Source: Companilactobacillus nuruki (GTDB taxonomy: Bacteria > Bacillota > Bacilli > Lactobacillales > Lactobacillaceae). From it: a DNA stretch of 64,000 nucleotides. A program made the translations under genes and the position numbers. Where the stretch lies: the NCBI RefSeq assembly GCF_002872255.1, contig NZ_NIPR01000043.1, positions 38,703 to 102,702 on the forward strand. The letters run 5' to 3'. Positions 36,754-48,540 of this stretch are shown in pieces. Position 1 is the stretch's first letter, and each line of letters begins with the position of its first letter. Below the pieces are notes generated by a model, which was given only the letters and a program-made list of their open reading frames with translations, was not told where the DNA came from and ran no database searches.

Positions 36754-37147
36754 CGGCTTCACCACTCTCTACTTCATCTATGCACCATTGTGCTAATTCT
36801 CTAACCCGTGCTTTGTTATCAGTCAAATCTAAATAACCAAAAACAGCTTCAAATCCAGTTGACATATGATATGTAACTACACTGGTATTCTTTGCTTTGG
36901 TTTGTTTCTTAGCATTTCGACCATTTTTATAAATCCTAATCTCTTGTTCTGTCAAAACATCTTTATCCAGCATCAAGGTAATCAAAGATGCTTGAGCTTT
37001 GGCCGAAACATAGTGCTTGGCTTGGTGCTGTAATTCATTAACTTTAACAATATTCTTGGAAAGTAAATGTTCACGTACAAAAACCTCGTAAACGGCATCC
37101 CCTAAATATGCCAGAGTTACACCATTAAACTTTTTAACATCAGTCAT
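36734..37147 (-). CDS. mrnC: Mini-ribonuclease III (MrnC)
   Basis: A 137-residue RNase III catalytic domain without the double-strand RNA-binding domain; it trims 23S rRNA precursor ends. Key blocks: [19 protein letters not shown] near residue 10, with the acidic catalytic Asp, and [13 protein letters not shown] near 105. It begins eight bases inside the end of cysS, so the two are translationally coupled. Confidence 0.94.
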   Translation of the reverse strand: MTDVKKFNGVTLAYLGDAVYEVFVREHLLSKNIVKVNELQHQAKHYVSAKAQASLITLMLDKDVLTEQEIRIYKNGRNAKKQTKAKNTSVVTYHMSTGFEAVFGYLDLTDNKARVRELAQWCIDEVESGEADDRQFE

Positions 37148-38549
37148 CAATATGCCACCGTGTTCCTTGAGGTGTATCCTCGAGGATCACACCCATTTCT
37201 TTTAATTGGTCACGCAACTTATCACTCGTTGCAAAATCTTTATTTGCACGCGCTTGGTCACGTTGGTCAACCATATTTTGAATTTCTGCAGACAAATCTT
37301 GTTGACTATCTAATTGCACACCCAAAATACTTGTTAAATTAACCATAGCTTCTAGAATAACATTCACAGCATTTTTAGCAACTGTCTCTTGAGAGCTGTA
37401 GTTATTGGCTAAGCTAACCAGATTAAATATTTCTGTTAAACCATTTTGAACGTTAAAATCATCGTCCATAGCTGTTCTAAAATCAGTAATAATTCTCTCA
37501 ACTTGATTCTGAATATTTTCAATATCCACTGACTCAGTTGCATCATCTAGCCTAAACTTCAAATTATTATAAGCCGTTTTGATCTTGTCCAAATTATCGG
37601 CAGCCTTTTGTAAGTTAGTCTTAGAATATTCAAGTGGTCGACGATAATGTGTTGACGACAAGAAGAAACGTAACACTTGTGGATTGGTTGTTTTTACTAA
37701 ATCATGAACTGTAACAAAGTTACCTAGTGATTTACTCATCTTTTCATTGTTTTCTACTGTCACAAAACCATTATGCATCCAATAGTTAACAAATTTCTTT
37801 CCTGTTTTAGCTTCACTTTGGGCAATCTCATTCTCATGATGAGGGAATTCCAAATCCTGACCACCACCATGAATGTCAAAAGTATCGCCTAAGTATTTAG
37901 TCGACATAACTGAACATTCAATATGCCAACCCGGACGACCTTCACCCCAAGGCGAATCCCATTTAATTTCACCAGGCTTAGCTTTCTTCCAAAGTACAAA
38001 ATCAATTGGGTCTTGCTTCTTATCAAACTCTGTATCTCCAATATGTTCAGAAGCACCCTCAACCAACTGATCAATATTTTGATCAGAAAGTTCGCCATAA
38101 TGTTTGAACTTGCGGGCTCTATAGAAAACATCCCCCTGAGATTCATAAGCATAATCCTTTTTTACTAAATCAGCGATAAAATCAATGATTTCTTGAATAT
38201 TATCAGTTGCTCTAGGATTAATTGTTGCTCTTTGAACGTTAATGGCGGCAATATCTTCATAAAAGGCTTTAATAAATCGATCGGCGACCTCTGGAACTGT
38301 AATCCCCTCTTTATTAGCTTCTTTGATCATTTTGTCATCAACATCAGTAAAATTAGAAACAAATTTTACATCATAACCTAAAAATTCAAGATAACGACGC
38401 ACGGTATCAAAGGCTACGATTGAGCGAGCATTTCCAATATGAATGTAGTTATAAACTGTCGGTCCACAGACATACATGTTTACTTCGCGAGGTGTTATTG
38501 GTTTAAATTCTTCTTTTTGACGGGTTAATGTATTGAAAATTTTCAACAT
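37140..38549 (-). CDS. cysS: Cysteinyl-tRNA synthetase
   Basis: Charges tRNA-Cys. 469 residues: zinc Cys near 28 and the HIGH motif in [16 protein letters not shown], zinc ligands in WHIECSVMS and [11 protein letters not shown], and KMSKSLGNF (KMSKS) near 265. The ATG at 38549 follows AGGTGAAG; a GTG nine bases earlier lies inside this site. gltX lies upstream. The serine acetyltransferase cysE found between them in Bacillus is missing. Confidence 0.97.
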   Translation of the reverse strand: MLKIFNTLTRQKEEFKPITPREVNMYVCGPTVYNYIHIGNARSIVAFDTVRRYLEFLGYDVKFVSNFTDVDDKMIKEANKEGITVPEVADRFIKAFYEDIAAINVQRATINPRATDNIQEIIDFIADLVKKDYAYESQGDVFYRARKFKHYGELSDQNIDQLVEGASEHIGDTEFDKKQDPIDFVLWKKAKPGEIKWDSPWGEGRPGWHIECSVMSTKYLGDTFDIHGGGQDLEFPHHENEIAQSEAKTGKKFVNYWMHNGFVTVENNEKMSKSLGNFVTVHDLVKTTNPQVLRFFLSSTHYRRPLEYSKTNLQKAADNLDKIKTAYNNLKFRLDDATESVDIENIQNQVERIITDFRTAMDDDFNVQNGLTEIFNLVSLANNYSSQETVAKNAVNVILEAMVNLTSILGVQLDSQQDLSAEIQNMVDQRDQARANKDFATSDKLRDQLKEMGVILEDTPQGTRWHIDD

Positions 38550-38565
38550 AATCTTCACCTATATA

Positions 38566-38608
38566 AAAAAGGGGTTGAGGCAAACTAAGTTTTCCTTCAA
38601 CCTCTTTT
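38566..38608 (-). terminator. Hairpin between gltX and cysS
   Basis: GGGGTTGAGG and CCTTCAACCTC pair with a one-base bulge, followed on the minus strand by six T. It could end or attenuate the gltX transcript before cysS. The 80-base gap is too short for a T-box. Confidence 0.7.
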
Positions 38609-38629
38609 AAATTTTTCTTTTTTAATTGA

Positions 38630-40126
38630 TTAGTTCATTTCTGCTAAAGTCTTGTCAATATTGGCAAGTGCTTGATCACGACCGAACAATTCAATAGTTT
38701 CAGCAATAGCTGGACCATGCATTGTTCTAGTTGTGGCGATACGAGCTGGCATGTATAGTTGTCTTCCCTTAACACCAGTATCAGCACGAACTGATTGAAT
38801 AGCATTCATTATTTGTGTGGCTGTGAAGCGATCAAGATTCTCAAGTTTGCCTTTCAAATCTTCAATCGCAGTTTTAGCATCATCATTAGCTAGTTCTTGT
38901 TGTTCATCATCGGTTAGATGTTCTGGTTGATTGAAGAAAACATCTGATAATTCAACGATTTGTTGTGTATAAGACATTTGTGGCATATAAAGTTCTGTTA
39001 AATGTCTTACCCATTGAATTTCATCTGTAGATGGATTAGCACTGATACGTTTAGCTTCGATCAAGTTAGCAATTACCAAATCAGTAATCTCTGAAACGTC
39101 GGCTCCTTTAACATATTGGTTATTAACCCATTCAAGTTTCTTTTGATCAAACTTAGCAGGTGATTTACTTAAGCGTTTTTCATCAAAAATCTTGATAAAT
39201 TGCTTACGAGTAAATAACTCATCTTCGCCGACTGGTGACCAACCAAGTAAGGCAATGAAGTTAAACATAGCTTCTGGTAAGTAACCTAATTCACGGTATT
39301 GTTCGATGAATTGGAGAATTGATTCATCACGTTTACTTAGCTTCTTACCTGTTTCAGTATTGATGATAAGTGTCATATGACCAAACTTAGGTGCTTCCCA
39401 GCCAAGTGCCTCATAAATCATCAATTGTTTTGGCGTATTAGCAACATGATCATCACCACGTAATACGTGTGAAATTTCCATCAAATGATCATCAATAACA
39501 ACAGCAAAATTATATGTAGGCATTCCATCACGCTTTTGGATAACCCAATCGCCACCAATAGTATCTGAACCAATTGAAACTTTACCTTTTACGATATCGT
39601 CCCATTCATAGTTCTTACCAACTGGTACATGGAATCTAACAACTGGTTGTAATCCAGCATCTTCTGCTTCTTTAATCTTGGCAGCCTTTTCTTCTTCGGA
39701 CATACCTTCAAATTCATATTCATAATGAGGCATTTGTCCATGAGCTTCTTGGTCTTCACGCATCTTTGTTAGTTGTTCTTCAGTCAGATATGATTTGTAA
39801 GCCAAGCCCTTTTCAAGTAATTCATCAATATACTTTTGATAAATATCTTTTCTTTCTGATTGACGATATGGACCATAGTCGCCACCGACATCTGGACCTT
39901 CATCCCAATCAACACCAAGCCACTTAAGATTTTCTAGTTGACTCTTTGTACCGCCTTCAACGTTACGCTTTGTATCAGTATCTTCAATACGGATAACGAA
40001 AGTTCCCTTATGACTACGTGCAAACAAGTAGTTAAAGATAGCTGTTCTAGCATTTCCAATGTGCAAGTGACCTGTTGGACTTGGTGCATATCTTACACGA
40101 ATTTTGTTATCTGACTTTTTTGCCAT
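38630..40126 (-). CDS. gltX: Glutamyl-tRNA synthetase
   Basis: Charges tRNA-Glu, and probably tRNA-Gln as in other Gram-positives. 498 residues: the HIGH motif in [18 protein letters not shown] near residue 10 and KLSKRDESI near 255. The ATG at 40126 follows GGGGAGAACAAAGAA; the frame stays open for 51 further codons upstream, but that part encodes the tail of yacL in another frame and is not part of the enzyme. The start overlaps yacL by 20 bases. Confidence 0.97.
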   Translation of the reverse strand: MAKKSDNKIRVRYAPSPTGHLHIGNARTAIFNYLFARSHKGTFVIRIEDTDTKRNVEGGTKSQLENLKWLGVDWDEGPDVGGDYGPYRQSERKDIYQKYIDELLEKGLAYKSYLTEEQLTKMREDQEAHGQMPHYEYEFEGMSEEEKAAKIKEAEDAGLQPVVRFHVPVGKNYEWDDIVKGKVSIGSDTIGGDWVIQKRDGMPTYNFAVVIDDHLMEISHVLRGDDHVANTPKQLMIYEALGWEAPKFGHMTLIINTETGKKLSKRDESILQFIEQYRELGYLPEAMFNFIALLGWSPVGEDELFTRKQFIKIFDEKRLSKSPAKFDQKKLEWVNNQYVKGADVSEITDLVIANLIEAKRISANPSTDEIQWVRHLTELYMPQMSYTQQIVELSDVFFNQPEHLTDDEQQELANDDAKTAIEDLKGKLENLDRFTATQIMNAIQSVRADTGVKGRQLYMPARIATTRTMHGPAIAETIELFGRDQALANIDKTLAEMN

Positions 40127-41369
40127 TTCTTTGTTCTCCCCTTTTGTTTCTTGAGTTGTTTCTATTTGAATTCCGATTGCCATTTCCACGGTTATTGCCG
40201 TTATTGTTACGGTTGTTAGAATTCTCCTTAGCACTACTCTTTTCCTGGATACCATGCATTGAATGTTTAGGTTTTGCAAAAATCATTTTACCAGCATCGG
40301 TTTGCAATGCACTAGTTACAACGACATCAACATCTTTGTTAATGAAGTATTTACCTTCTTCAACAACGACCATTGTACCATCTTCTAGGTATGCGACACC
40401 TTGCTCTCTTTCAGTACCCGCTTTAATAACTTTAACAGTCATCGTTTCTCCTGGCAAAACCATTGGTTTCAAAACTTTGGCTAATTCGTTAATGTTAAGT
40501 ACTTGAACATTCTGAAATTCACTGACCTTACTTAAATTATAATCATTTGTGATGACAGCACCACCGATTTCTTTAGCTAACTTAAGCAATTTCATATCAA
40601 CTTCTGGAATATTATCATAATCACGCGTTGTTGTTTCATAATTAATAGTTTGGTCCATTTTAATTTCATTCAAAATATCCAAACCACGACGACCACGTTC
40701 TCGCTTTTGATTATCACTAGAATCAGAAATAAGTTGTAGTTCATGAACAACAAAGTCTGGAATCATCAACTTACCTTCTAAGAATCCAGTTTGAGCTAAT
40801 TGATGAATTCTTCCATCAATTACAACTGAGGTATCAAGAATCTTATATGGATAGAAATCCTTTTTAGCCGAACGACGAGTAACCTCTCCTTCAGAAGCTA
40901 TCTCATCACTCTTTTCAGTTGCTTTATTAGCAACATTAGTCCTTTTAAGAGAGAAATTACTCCAGTCGTTTCGACGACTAGTTCCCATTCTAAAGCCAAG
41001 CCAACCAAAAACAATCATTAAGATTACTGGAATCACATTTGAAAACATATTATGCATCAAATAAAACGGAATCGAAATGATATTGGCTAAGGCTAAGCCT
41101 CCAATTAAGAAGACTGAACCATAAATGATCCAACCTGGCGACCTTGAATTCAAATACTTTTCGATTCTTTGATTCAAATCTAAGATTGGTTTAACAAACA
41201 AGAACGACACAAAATAAAATATAATACATCCAATAAGTCCATCAAAATAGCCGTTATTGACAAAAGCAACTCCTGCTAAACCGGTAACTTCCCATAAACT
41301 AGGTAAAACCGTAATTCCAACAGCAATTCCTAGCAACGCGAAAATAATATTTACTACAATTTTTCGCAT
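40107..41369 (-). CDS. PIN-TRAM domain membrane protein (YacL)
   Basis: A 420-residue protein. Four N-terminal membrane helices (residues about 5-125), then a PIN nuclease domain ([18 protein letters not shown] near 175; [20 protein letters not shown]) and a TRAM RNA-binding domain ([14 protein letters not shown]). The last 45 residues are an unusual low-complexity Asn/Arg/Gly tail ([17 protein letters not shown]), probably disordered and RNA-binding. Its codons overlap the gltX start. YacL function is unknown; the acidic PIN residues appear present. Confidence 0.9.
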   Translation of the reverse strand: MRKIVVNIIFALLGIAVGITVLPSLWEVTGLAGVAFVNNGYFDGLIGCIIFYFVSFLFVKPILDLNQRIEKYLNSRSPGWIIYGSVFLIGGLALANIISIPFYLMHNMFSNVIPVILMIVFGWLGFRMGTSRRNDWSNFSLKRTNVANKATEKSDEIASEGEVTRRSAKKDFYPYKILDTSVVIDGRIHQLAQTGFLEGKLMIPDFVVHELQLISDSSDNQKRERGRRGLDILNEIKMDQTINYETTTRDYDNIPEVDMKLLKLAKEIGGAVITNDYNLSKVSEFQNVQVLNINELAKVLKPMVLPGETMTVKVIKAGTEREQGVAYLEDGTMVVVEEGKYFINKDVDVVVTSALQTDAGKMIFAKPKHSMHGIQEKSSAKENSNNRNNNGNNRGNGNRNSNRNNSRNKRGEQRNGKKVR

Positions 41370-41382
41370 AAAAACCTCCTCA

Positions 41383-42756
41383 TTAAAAAATCTTGTTCAT
41401 GGCGTCTAATACTGTCGTTACGCCAATTATCTTGATTTTGTTATTCTTAGACCAATCACCAAGATTGTTCTTAGGAATAAAAATACGCTTGAAGCCCAAT
41501 TTTTCAGCTTCATTAACTCGTTGATCGATGCGGTTAACTCTTCTAACCTCACCAGTTAGGCCAACCTCACCCACAAAACAATCCGTTCCAGAAATACCTA
41601 GATTCTTATAACTGGACGCTATTGACATAGCCAGAGCTAAATCGATTGCTGGTTCATCCAGTTTCACACCACCCGTCGACTTCAAATATGCATCCTGGTT
41701 TTGAAGCATCAGATTACCACGTTTTTCCAAAACAGCCATGATAACAGAAACTCGATTATGATCTAATCCAGTTGCCGTCCTTTTGGCATTTCCGAAAATA
41801 GTTGGTGTAATTAAAGATTGAATTTCGACCAAAATAGGTCTAGTTCCTTCCATAGATACTACAACGGCGGAACCATTGGCATCAGCTAAACGTTCCTCTA
41901 AGAAAATTTCTGACGGATTAGCAACCTCAACTAGTCCCTTTGTTCTCATTTCAAAGATTCCAATTTCATTTGTCGAACCAAAACGATTTTTAACTGAACG
42001 TAAAATTCGATAACTATGATGGGTATCCCCTTCAAAGTATAAGACAGTATCCACCATATGTTCCAAAATCTTAGGCCCAGCAATTGCTCCACCCTTAGTT
42101 ACATGTCCAACGACAAAAACGGTAATGTTCTGCTGCTTAGCAATATTCATCAATTCTGCCGTAACCTCACGAATCTGAGAAATACTACCGACGGCCGAGG
42201 TTATCTCAGGCTCATCCATTGTTTGAACAGAATCTATAATTAAATAGTCTGGACGCATGTCATCGATAGTCTGACGAATATAACTCATATCTGTTTGGGG
42301 ATACAAATAAAGATTATCACCTGTAATACCTAAACGGTCAGCACGCATCTTAATCTGAGAGGCACTTTCTTCCCCAGACACATATAATACTTTACTACCA
42401 TCTTTCGCCAATTGCCCTGAAACTTGAGTTAACAGTGTTGATTTCCCGATTCCAGGATCACCACCGATCAAAATCAACGACCCAGGTACAATTCCTCCAC
42501 CTAATACGCGGTTCAATTCACCTAATTCTGTTTCAACTCGAGGTTCTTTTTCAAAAGAAACATTCTCCAACTTAACTGGCTTGGTTTCCAAATCACTAAC
42601 ACGACGACTTGGTGTAGCACTAGCTTTACTAGCTTCTGGATGATCAATTTCTTCTACCATTTGGTTCCAAACGCCACAATTAGGACAACGACCTAAATAT
42701 TTAGGCGATACATAACCACAATTTTGACAAACAAACTTTGTTTTCGCTTTAGCCAA
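41383..42756 (-). CDS. radA: DNA repair protein RadA
   Basis: A RecA-like branch-migration helicase. 457 residues starting [19 protein letters not shown]. Domains: C4 zinc finger (CQNCGY...CPNCGVW), Walker [12 protein letters not shown] near 105, the RadA motif [13 protein letters not shown] near 255, and a C-terminal Lon-like domain. The TTG at 42756 follows AAGAAAGGAAC; a longer frame would begin inside dut. In Bacillus disA lies next to radA; it is absent here. Confidence 0.95.
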   Translation of the reverse strand: MAKAKTKFVCQNCGYVSPKYLGRCPNCGVWNQMVEEIDHPEASKASATPSRRVSDLETKPVKLENVSFEKEPRVETELGELNRVLGGGIVPGSLILIGGDPGIGKSTLLTQVSGQLAKDGSKVLYVSGEESASQIKMRADRLGITGDNLYLYPQTDMSYIRQTIDDMRPDYLIIDSVQTMDEPEITSAVGSISQIREVTAELMNIAKQQNITVFVVGHVTKGGAIAGPKILEHMVDTVLYFEGDTHHSYRILRSVKNRFGSTNEIGIFEMRTKGLVEVANPSEIFLEERLADANGSAVVVSMEGTRPILVEIQSLITPTIFGNAKRTATGLDHNRVSVIMAVLEKRGNLMLQNQDAYLKSTGGVKLDEPAIDLALAMSIASSYKNLGISGTDCFVGEVGLTGEVRRVNRIDQRVNEAEKLGFKRIFIPKNNLGDWSKNNKIKIIGVTTVLDAMNKIF

Positions 42757-42775
42757 TAAAATTGTTCCTTTCTTA

Positions 42776-43318
42776 TTATATTCCTGAAGAGCCAAATCCT
42801 CCATGGCGTTTCGTTAATCCACCCTCATCATCATCCGTTGTAAGATAATTGATAAAGATTCCTTGGGCCAAACGCTCACCCTTTTTAATTTTGTAATCAA
42901 CAGGGAAAAAATTGATCAATTGAACAAATAATTCTCCCTCATTACCGTCGTTATTATAATAATCTGCATCAACGACACCAATACCATTAGGAATTGATAA
43001 ACCACGTTTCAATGGATTGCTGGAACGGCTGGCAATAATCAATACCTCATCATCTTGCATGAAAGCCTTAATTCCAGTTGGTACTAGAACAGGTTTAATA
43101 GATTTTTGAACTTCAGCAATTTTATCATCATCCATTTTGCCCTTATTGAGCAAAAATTTCAAAACATTTAAAACACCAAATTTCCAAATAGAAGGTACAA
43201 CAAAATCTTCTGCGCTTTCGATATCATAACCAGCGGCATTTTTAGTTTGACGAGCTGGTAAATTGATACCCTTACCTTGATATTTCTTTACAATTTCAAA
43301 TCCACGTTTTTTTGTCAA
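42776..43318 (-). CDS. dut: dUTP diphosphatase (trimeric dUTPase family)
   Basis: Hydrolyses dUTP to dUMP, keeping uracil out of DNA and supplying dTMP synthesis. 180 residues, longer than the common 145-150, with an inserted stretch near 45-75. Motifs in order: [49 protein letters not shown] and a final GGFGSSG. The start is TTG with AAGGAG eight bases upstream. It precedes radA. Confidence 0.92.
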   Translation of the reverse strand: MTKKRGFEIVKKYQGKGINLPARQTKNAAGYDIESAEDFVVPSIWKFGVLNVLKFLLNKGKMDDDKIAEVQKSIKPVLVPTGIKAFMQDDEVLIIASRSSNPLKRGLSIPNGIGVVDADYYNNDGNEGELFVQLINFFPVDYKIKKGERLAQGIFINYLTTDDDEGGLTKRHGGFGSSGI

Positions 43319-43448
43319 ATTGAAAACTCCTTAAGCATTAGATAACTAAAATAATAGCATTTTCGACGTTATAAAACTATTCAATCGACTGACTTTCTAC
43401 TTATAATAGAGTAATATTAAATTAATTAATCAGCTAGGAGGTAATTTT

Positions 43449-43751
43449 ATGGAAATGAAACACGAAGACGGTCGTTTTTATTTAGAGGACGACGATAAAA
43501 TGATTGGTGAAATAACCTATTCTAAAGTAAAAGATGGAGTCATTTCACTTGACCATACTTATGTTGATGACAGTTATCGTGGTCAAGGTTTAGCTGGGAA
43601 ATTACTAAACGCTGCTTTAGACTTTGCTGATCTCAAGAGACTAAAAATAGTCCCCGTTTGTGAATATGCTAAAGCAGCTTTTGAAAGAAAACCCGAAATT
43701 AGATTTCTATTAACTGAAAATTACCAAAAGCTACTAAAGGGGGAAAATTAG
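43449..43751 (+). CDS. GNAT-family N-acetyltransferase (small YjdJ-type)
   Basis: A 100-residue minimal acetyltransferase fold: GRFYLEDDDKMIGEITYSKV, then LDHTYVDDSYRGQGLAGKLL (acetyl-CoA loop RGQGLAG), then VPVCEYAKAAFERKP. These are marks of the YjdJ/GCN5-like group with unknown small substrates. TAGGAGG precedes the ATG. rpiA starts directly after its stop, so they are coupled. Confidence 0.88.
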   Translation: MEMKHEDGRFYLEDDDKMIGEITYSKVKDGVISLDHTYVDDSYRGQGLAGKLLNAALDFADLKRLKIVPVCEYAKAAFERKPEIRFLLTENYQKLLKGEN

Positions 43752-44441
43752 TTGAATCAAAATGAATTGAAACAAGCAGTTGGTATCAAGTCTGTAGACT
43801 ATATTAAAAGTAATATGGTAGTAGGTTTGGGTACTGGCTCCACTGTTTATTATATGATTGAGGAACTTGGCAAGAGATATCAAGCTGGGGATATCAAAAA
43901 TATCGTAGCCGTAACTACCTCATCACGATCTGAGAAGCAAGCCCAATCATTAGGCATTCCCACTAAAGACCTTAATTCAGTTGATCACATTGATTTAACA
44001 ATCGATGGTGCTGACCAAATTGATAAGAACTATCAAGGTATCAAAGGTGGCGGTGCGGCACATTTACTTGAAAAAATGGTTGCTACTAATTCAACTAAAA
44101 ATATTTGGATCGTAGATCAATCGAAAATGGCTGACACTTTGGGTAGTTTCCCACTACCTTTAGAGGTTATTCCTTTTGGTTGTGAAAAAACTTTCTCTGA
44201 TTTAGAGAAGGAAGACTTACATCCCGAATTCCGTTTGGATGAAAATGGAGATCGAGTTTTGACACATAATAAAAATTACGTGATTGATTTAAAGATGGGA
44301 TCAATTACCCATCCTCATTTACTAGCTGAATGGCTAGACCATCAAGTTGGAATAGTTGCACATGGACTATTTCTTGATATAGTTAATACTATTATCGTCG
44401 GTTATGAAAACGGACCTAAAGTAATCGATAATATCAGATAA
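43752..44441 (+). CDS. rpiA: Ribose-5-phosphate isomerase A
   Basis: Interconverts ribose-5-phosphate and ribulose-5-phosphate in the pentose phosphate pathway. 229 residues: [16 protein letters not shown] near 24, [26 protein letters not shown] near 84 (quoted across in part; catalytic Asp, Lys and Glu are present) and PFGCEKTF. Start TTG with AAAGGGGG upstream. It lies between a GNAT gene and pepC. Confidence 0.97.
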   Translation: MNQNELKQAVGIKSVDYIKSNMVVGLGTGSTVYYMIEELGKRYQAGDIKNIVAVTTSSRSEKQAQSLGIPTKDLNSVDHIDLTIDGADQIDKNYQGIKGGGAAHLLEKMVATNSTKNIWIVDQSKMADTLGSFPLPLEVIPFGCEKTFSDLEKEDLHPEFRLDENGDRVLTHNKNYVIDLKMGSITHPHLLAEWLDHQVGIVAHGLFLDIVNTIIVGYENGPKVIDNIR

Positions 44442-44454
44442 AGGAGAATATTGT

Positions 44455-45798
44455 ATGACTAAGGAAATTACATCATCTGAATTAGATAAATTTCAATCAG
44501 CTTTTGAAAACACACCAGGTTCTTCAGCAATCAAAAATGCTGTTGCTAATAATGGATTGTTCAAATCAAGTGAAACAATCGCTTCTAAAGTAGCGATGGA
44601 CCCTACTTTCTCAGTAGAACTAGACACTGGTAAAGTGGCTGATCAAAAGCAATCAGGTTTATGCTGGGTATTTGCGGCATTAAATACTATGAGACACCCT
44701 CTTCAAGATAATTTTAAAATCAAAGGTTTTGAATTATCACAAGGTTACATGCTTTTCTGGGACAAACTAGAAAAGTCTAACTATTTCTTTGAGAATGTTA
44801 TCAATACTGCTGCCTTGCCAACTGGCGACCGTAAAGTTGATTTCCTAATGGCAACCCCTCAACAAGACGGTGGACAATGGGATATGGTCATGGCTCTTGT
44901 TCAAAAATATGGTGTTGTTCCCAAGTCTGTAATGCCTGACACATTCAGTCGTACAAATTCCTCTGAATTGAATAACGTTCTTAACAAGAAACTTCGTAAG
45001 GATGCCATTATTTTACGTAACTTAGTTAATGACAACAAATCCGAAGAAGACATTGATCGCAAAAAGAACGAACTGTTAAGCGAAATTTACAAAATCTTGG
45101 TATATACAGTTGGTGTTCCACCTACAAAATTTGACTGGGCTTATCGTGATGATGATAAGAACTATCACAAGGAAACAGGTATCACACCTCAAGAATTCTT
45201 TAAGAAATATGTTGGTTGGGATTTAGATAGTTATATTTCAACTATCAATGCTCCAACTGCCGATAAACCATATAACCACGTTTATACAGTTGAGATGTTG
45301 GGTAATGTTATTGGTGGACGTCAAGTACGTCATTTGAACCTTGAAATCAATGACTTTAAAAAACTAGCTATTAAACAACTTCAAGCTGGAGAAACAGTTT
45401 GGTTTGGTAGCGATGTTGGTCAAAGCTCCGACCGTAAGATTGGTATTATGGATACAAACATCTACGACCTCGAAGGCTTATTAGATACCGATCTTAAAAT
45501 GACGAAGGCTCAAAGACTTGATTACATCGAAAGTATGATGACTCATGCTATGGTTATTACCGGCGTTGACCTTGATGAAAATGGCAATCCGTTGAAATGG
45601 AAAGTTGAAAACTCATGGGGTGAAAAAGTTGGTAACAAGGGATACTTTGTTATGAGTGACTCATGGTTTGATGAATTCGTCTATCAGTTGGTTATTAACA
45701 AGAAATATCTACCAGAGGATCTTAAAACAACCTTTGAAAAAGAATCAAAGGAACCTAAGGTTCTTGCACCATGGGACCCAATGGGTGCACTTGCTTAA
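44455..45798 (+). CDS. pepC: Aminopeptidase C (bleomycin hydrolase family, C1B)
   Basis: A cytoplasmic cysteine aminopeptidase with broad specificity, part of the lactobacillus peptide-degrading set. 447 residues. The catalytic Cys70 is in DQKQSGLCWVFAALNTMR, the His near 363 in MMTHAMVITGV, and the Asn near 384 in KVENSWGEKVG. The C-terminal tail ends DPMGALA, the short arm that blocks the active site from endopeptidase action. AAAGGAG precedes the ATG. Confidence 0.98.
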   Translation: MTKEITSSELDKFQSAFENTPGSSAIKNAVANNGLFKSSETIASKVAMDPTFSVELDTGKVADQKQSGLCWVFAALNTMRHPLQDNFKIKGFELSQGYMLFWDKLEKSNYFFENVINTAALPTGDRKVDFLMATPQQDGGQWDMVMALVQKYGVVPKSVMPDTFSRTNSSELNNVLNKKLRKDAIILRNLVNDNKSEEDIDRKKNELLSEIYKILVYTVGVPPTKFDWAYRDDDKNYHKETGITPQEFFKKYVGWDLDSYISTINAPTADKPYNHVYTVEMLGNVIGGRQVRHLNLEINDFKKLAIKQLQAGETVWFGSDVGQSSDRKIGIMDTNIYDLEGLLDTDLKMTKAQRLDYIESMMTHAMVITGVDLDENGNPLKWKVENSWGEKVGNKGYFVMSDSWFDEFVYQLVINKKYLPEDLKTTFEKESKEPKVLAPWDPMGALA

Positions 45799-45842
45799 CA
45801 TTTATTAAAAGAGAACAAAAATATACTTAGCTTATAAGAATT

Positions 45843-45886
45843 ATAAAGAGAACCAGTAATCAAAATTGATTACTGGTTCTCTTTAT
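45843..45886 (+). terminator. Terminator of pepC, hairpin with GTAATCA/TGATTAC core
   Basis: Perfect 20-bp stem, loop AAAT, followed by a T-rich stretch, 45 bases past the pepC stop. Loop-proximal AGTAATCA/TGATTACT places it in the family of related hairpins. Confidence 0.93.
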
Positions 45887-45992
45887 TTTAAACGGAAGAA
45901 ATTATGTTTTTTCTTCCCTCTTTTTTAATATCTATCTAAAACTGCTCTTACTGCTCTATAATGAAATTAATATTTGAAAAGGAGTTGTCTAT

Positions 45993-48416
45993 ATGAAAAA
46001 TAATCAATTTGCAATCCGTCCAACTGAATTTAAAGATCAAATAGAGGAACTAAAAACAATTGGTTTTTTAGATAAAGATAATGAGGATCAAACAGACCCT
46101 ATTAGACTTTGGAAAAGTTTTTTAAGTAAAAGTTTTTTGGAAGCCAAAACGTCATCAATTTTCGAAGAAAAACTTAAAACATACATGGCAACTGAAACTC
46201 AAAATCTTAATGAATACTTAGATTCGGCTACTCATTTATCCGTAAAAGCATTTTATAATGTCGCCTTACAATTATTAAAATTCAATCCTGATGTTGACTT
46301 TGACTTCAATGACCCTTTAAATGCCATGAAAAAAATTCAGCTCATGATAGCCAATCATAACAACGATTCATTTAATATTGATGAATTAAAATCAGCTTGG
46401 TATTGGTTATTGGCAACTCATAATAAAAATGGTCAGACTTATTTAGACTCATTGGCAGCCAAAGGTTATTTCATCGATTTCTATGGCAAAGTAACTAAAC
46501 CGATGTTATTCAATGGAAAGACCTTACCCGTCTTTGATCCCCATAAATTAATTCATGAGGTAGTCTATGTAGAGTCTCCTCAAGATAGCGATCATGATGG
46601 TAAACGTGATTTACTTAAGGCTGAAATTTTAAGACCCCAAGCAACTGAAAATGGTCTGAAAGTACCAATCCTTTATACTGCCAGTCCTTATAATCAAGGT
46701 ACCAACGATGAGACTGGCGAAAAATTAACTCACAATGTTAATGTACCACTCAAACATAAAGTACCTAACGATTTACAATATTCTGATATTGAATATCATG
46801 CATCAAATAATGAAGTTCCTGCTCCACGATCAATCAACGGCGAAACTAAACATGCTGAAGAAGATTTCTCAAGAGAAAATTCTTACACTCTAAATGATTA
46901 TTTTCTTGCACGTGGATTTGCTGTTGCCTATATGGCTGGAATCGGCACCAAAGATTCAGACGGACTTAGAACTACCGGTGATCCTGAAGAAACCATCTCA
47001 ACTGTATCCTTAATAAAATGGCTAACTGGTGAATTACCCGCCTTCACTAATCGAACTGATAACATTGAAATCAAAGCCTGGTGGTCTAATAAAAAAGTTG
47101 CCATGACAGGACGCTCTTATTTGGGGACTTTAGCAACTGCGGCCGCAACAAGTGGAGTTAAGGGGTTAAAGACCGTTATCAGCGAGGCTGCTATCTCAAA
47201 CTGGTATGATTATTACCGCGATGGTGGCCTAGTAATCGCACCCGGTGGTTTCCCTGGTGAAGACGCCGATGTGTTAGCAGAAGAAACTTTTAGCCGTCGA
47301 CTACAACCGGGAGATTTTCAAAAAATTAAGACTTCCTGGAATAAACAATTAAAAGATATTGCAAATGGTCAAGACCGCAATACTGGTGATTATAATACTT
47401 TTTGGGACGCTAGAAATTACCATAAAAGCTTCAAAAATATTACTGCCGATGTATTCATGGTCCATGGTTTAAATGATTGGAATGTCAAACCAAGAAATGT
47501 TGAGAAACTTTGGAACGGAATCAAGTATAACGGCGTTACACAAAAAATAATTCTCCATCAAGGTCAACATATTTACATTAATGCTTTCAGGTCCATTGAC
47601 TATAACGACATCATTAATCTCTGGTTAACATATGAATTACTTGGAGTTGACAATCAAGCTAAAGAAATCATTCCGAATGTTATAATTCAAGATAATACTA
47701 AGCCAGAGAATTGGAATGCTTATAAAGACTGGTCTAACAACAATAATGAGCAAGTAGAATACAAATTATCAAATGATAAATTAGTCACTAAGTATATTCA
47801 ATCTAATAATGAGTCTTTCACAGATTTTCTTCCCGAAAGTGATTTCAATTTTTATAGTAAACATAACGATACCTGGCAACACGATCTGATTGCCAATGAT
47901 AATAAATTAAAAAATGAGCAATTAATATTCAAGACTGATCCTATAAATACTGATCTAATTATTGACGGTAAATCTCATATACAATTAAAAGTTTCATCAA
48001 GTCAAAACATTGGTTTATTGAGTTTTCAAATTATTGATTATGGTGAAGCAAAGCGTTTGAATGCTTCACCAACTATACTTGGAAAAAATAATCTAGCTCA
48101 GACCTATGACTGGCGTGAGGATGATTTGCGCGAATTCACTTATGCTAGTCCTTCTCCTTTTAAAATGATTACTAAAGGACACATTAATTTACAAAATCGG
48201 AATAATAACTATAAAGTAGATGAACTAAAGCCAGATGTTTTTTATGATATAAACGTTGAATTACAACCTACCTTTTATAAGTTATTAAAGGGCCATCAAC
48301 TGGGCTTAATTATCTATGCAACTGACTTTGGTATGACTGTTCGCGGGAATCAAAATATTACATATACAGTTCAAACAAGGGATTCATCATTGCTAATACC
48401 AATACACAAAAAATAG
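45993..48416 (+). CDS. pepX: Xaa-Pro dipeptidyl-peptidase
   Basis: A serine peptidase (S15) that removes X-Pro dipeptides, needed for proline-rich casein peptides. 807 residues. The catalytic Ser near 375 is in [11 protein letters not shown], the Asp near 495 in [10 protein letters not shown], and the His near 524 in HQGQHIY. An N-terminal helical domain of about 150 residues and the C-terminal jelly-roll are as expected. GGAG lies before the ATG. pepC, a neighbour on the same strand, is separated by a terminator. Confidence 0.97.
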   Translation: MKNNQFAIRPTEFKDQIEELKTIGFLDKDNEDQTDPIRLWKSFLSKSFLEAKTSSIFEEKLKTYMATETQNLNEYLDSATHLSVKAFYNVALQLLKFNPDVDFDFNDPLNAMKKIQLMIANHNNDSFNIDELKSAWYWLLATHNKNGQTYLDSLAAKGYFIDFYGKVTKPMLFNGKTLPVFDPHKLIHEVVYVESPQDSDHDGKRDLLKAEILRPQATENGLKVPILYTASPYNQGTNDETGEKLTHNVNVPLKHKVPNDLQYSDIEYHASNNEVPAPRSINGETKHAEEDFSRENSYTLNDYFLARGFAVAYMAGIGTKDSDGLRTTGDPEETISTVSLIKWLTGELPAFTNRTDNIEIKAWWSNKKVAMTGRSYLGTLATAAATSGVKGLKTVISEAAISNWYDYYRDGGLVIAPGGFPGEDADVLAEETFSRRLQPGDFQKIKTSWNKQLKDIANGQDRNTGDYNTFWDARNYHKSFKNITADVFMVHGLNDWNVKPRNVEKLWNGIKYNGVTQKIILHQGQHIYINAFRSIDYNDIINLWLTYELLGVDNQAKEIIPNVIIQDNTKPENWNAYKDWSNNNNEQVEYKLSNDKLVTKYIQSNNESFTDFLPESDFNFYSKHNDTWQHDLIANDNKLKNEQLIFKTDPINTDLIIDGKSHIQLKVSSSQNIGLLSFQIIDYGEAKRLNASPTILGKNNLAQTYDWREDDLREFTYASPSPFKMITKGHINLQNRNNNYKVDELKPDVFYDINVELQPTFYKLLKGHQLGLIIYATDFGMTVRGNQNITYTVQTRDSSLLIPIHKK

Positions 48417-48540
48417 TGCCATCAGTGGCTATATACTTTGATATATGGCTTAAACTACTAGATCAAAATTAAGTGGTTTCATACTATCAAATCGAATGTT
48501 ATAATGCCTGTTGAACTGTTTATTTTTGGAGATTATTTAT

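Noticed and set aside
38550..38629. T-box leader for cysS
   Set aside because: The gap is only 80 bases and lacks the T-box AGGGTGGNACCGCG; a simple hairpin explains it.
38630..40279. Extended GltX with 51 extra N-terminal residues
   Set aside because: The added part has no ribosome binding site and is the yacL tail in another frame; the enzyme fold starts at the ATG at 40126.
48417..48540. c-di-AMP (ydaO-type) riboswitch before kup
   Set aside because: The region is too short and shows only a weak imperfect hairpin; no ydaO core was recognised.
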